DNA of 6,186 nt from positions 1-6,186 of the forward strand of contig JAKOSS010000893.1 in assembly GCA_029777145.1 (NCBI GenBank), in the 5' to 3' direction. The notes beneath the pieces were generated by a model that was given only the letters and a program-made list of their open reading frames with translations, was not told the origin of the DNA and searched no databases. Every line of letters starts with the position of its first letter. Position 1 is the stretch's first letter. The DNA is from Acidobacteriota bacterium. GTDB taxonomy: Bacteria; Acidobacteriota; Blastocatellia; Pyrinomonadales; Pyrinomonadaceae. Positions 5,626 through 6,186 of the stretch are shown here, piece by piece. The position numbers and the translations under genes were made by a program.

Positions 5626-5695
5626 GGTAGACGGTAGACGGTAGATGGTAGACAGTAGGCGGTAGACAGTAGGCGGTAGACAGTAGGCCGTAACC
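5626..5695. repeat. GGTAGAC/AGTAGGC heptamer array, left arm
   Basis: Nine uninterrupted heptamers plus a degenerate tenth: GGTAGAC twice, GGTAGAT, then GGTAGAC-AGTAGGC repeated three times as a 14-bp higher-order unit (5647-5688), ending in CGTAACC. The period of 7 is exact throughout. The array lies between the possible promoter and the opposed right arm. Confidence 0.9.
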
Positions 5696-5725
5696 ACCAC
5701 GACTTGTTTCCGGCCGTCTTCTGTA

Positions 5726-5774
5726 TCCTACCGTCTACCGGCTACTGACAACTTACTACCGCCTACCGTCTACT
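5726..5774. repeat. Opposed heptamer array, right arm, abutting ileS stop
   Basis: Seven heptamers in strict period read TCCTACC, GTCTACC, GGCTACT, GACAACT, TACTACC, GCCTACC and GTCTACT. They are largely the reverse complement of the left-arm units, so the two arrays can pair into a long imperfect hairpin around a 30-base non-repeat loop (5696-5725). The last unit ends on the base directly beside the ileS stop codon. The hairpin could slow or end transcription leaving ileS, but no T tract follows it. Confidence 0.85.
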
Positions 5775-6186
5775 TCAGACCGACCTCTCGATCTCCGCAA
5801 GCGCCGCGGTGCACCGCTCGCAAACGGTCGGATAGCGCTCCGATTCGCCGACGCGCGTCGAGAAATTCCAGCATCGTTCGCATTTGACGCCGTCGGCCTT
5901 TTCGATCTTCACCGCGAACGCGTCGCCCTGATGGACCTCGACCTGCGACGTGATGAAGATGTATCGCAGTTCGTCGAAATATTCGGTCAGGAACATCAGC
6001 GTGTCCTTGTCGACCGTCAGCACGACCTTTGCCATCAGCGACGAACCGATCTCGCCCGCGTTGCGCGCTTCCTCGAGCGCCTTGAGGACGCCTTCACGGA
6101 TCGAAAAGATGCGCTCCCAATCCGCGAGAAGGGCGGTATTGTCGGCGTCCGACGATTTCGGGAATTCGCCGAGATGTACCGACGAG
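5775..6186 (-). CDS. ileS: Isoleucyl-tRNA synthetase (C-terminal fragment)
   Basis: IleRS charges tRNA-Ile with isoleucine in the cytoplasm. Only the last 136 codons are in the window. The frame continues past 6186, so this is a gene cut by the window edge and not a truncated gene. The visible part starts with SSVHLGEFP, the end of the anticodon-binding region, then a helical stretch with LADWERIFSIREGVLKALEE. The C-terminal zinc-binding module has KCERCWNFS and, 16 residues on, VCERC, giving two CxxC pairs typical of bacterial IleRS. The protein ends in IERSV with TGA at 5777-5775. ileS upstream of lspA is a widespread arrangement, although here two other genes and repeat arrays lie between them. 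Confidence 0.95.
   Translation of the reverse strand, partial: SSVHLGEFPKSSDADNTALLADWERIFSIREGVLKALEEARNAGEIGSSLMAKVVLTVDKDTLMFLTEYFDELRYIFITSQVEVHQGDAFAVKIEKADGVKCERCWNFSTRVGESERYPTVCERCTAALAEIERSV

Noticed and set aside
5626..5774. CRISPR-like array
   Set aside because: Units are 7 bp and contiguous with no unique spacers, and no cas genes are present.
5775..6035. Stand-alone 86-residue zinc-finger protein starting at the internal ATG
   Set aside because: The frame is open upstream to the window edge and encodes the conserved preceding part of IleRS (SSVHLGEFP onward), so the Met is internal.

Overview
This is a moderately GC-rich bacterial window with two divergent and convergent transcription units and no RNA genes or mobile elements. 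The proteins resemble those of Acidobacteriota such as Blastocatellia, and the intergenic DNA is full of 7-8 bp tandem repeats. The taxonomic guess is an inference of low to moderate confidence, because no marker gene here settles it.

Region 1 (1-2155) is a glyoxylate-shunt module. A malate synthase gene runs leftward off the window edge (401 N-terminal codons present). An IclR-family regulator gene runs rightward. Their 179-bp divergent control region holds two perfect 18-bp palindromes of the form TGTTCA-N6-TGAACA. Each is followed exactly 20 bp later by a degenerate copy. The likely reading is that the IclR protein controls malate synthase and itself from these sites.

Region 2 (2156-2292) lies between the convergent ends of the iclR-type gene and rluD. 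It is made almost entirely of octamer-like purine repeats followed by their complement. These can fold into a long hairpin and probably terminate transcription.

Region 3 (2293-6186) reads leftward throughout, in the order ileS (3' end only), clan AA aspartic protease, secreted hypothetical protein, lspA, lgt, rluD. lspA and lgt act at opposite ends of lipoprotein maturation: Lgt adds diacylglycerol to the lipobox cysteine and LspA then removes the signal peptide. ileS-lspA and lspA-rluD are well-known neighbour pairs. The five downstream genes are tightly spaced and start mostly without clear Shine-Dalgarno sequences, with GTG used for lspA and a possible TTG for rluD.

The most unusual feature is short tandem-repeat DNA at four places: octamers after iclR, GATTTTN heptamers inside the rluD coding sequence, GATTTCG heptamers directly before the lgt start codon, and two opposed GGTAGAC-type heptamer arrays filling the ileS to protease gap. 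No new defence or enzymatic system is evident. The candidate novelty is this repeat family and the tandem IclR operators.
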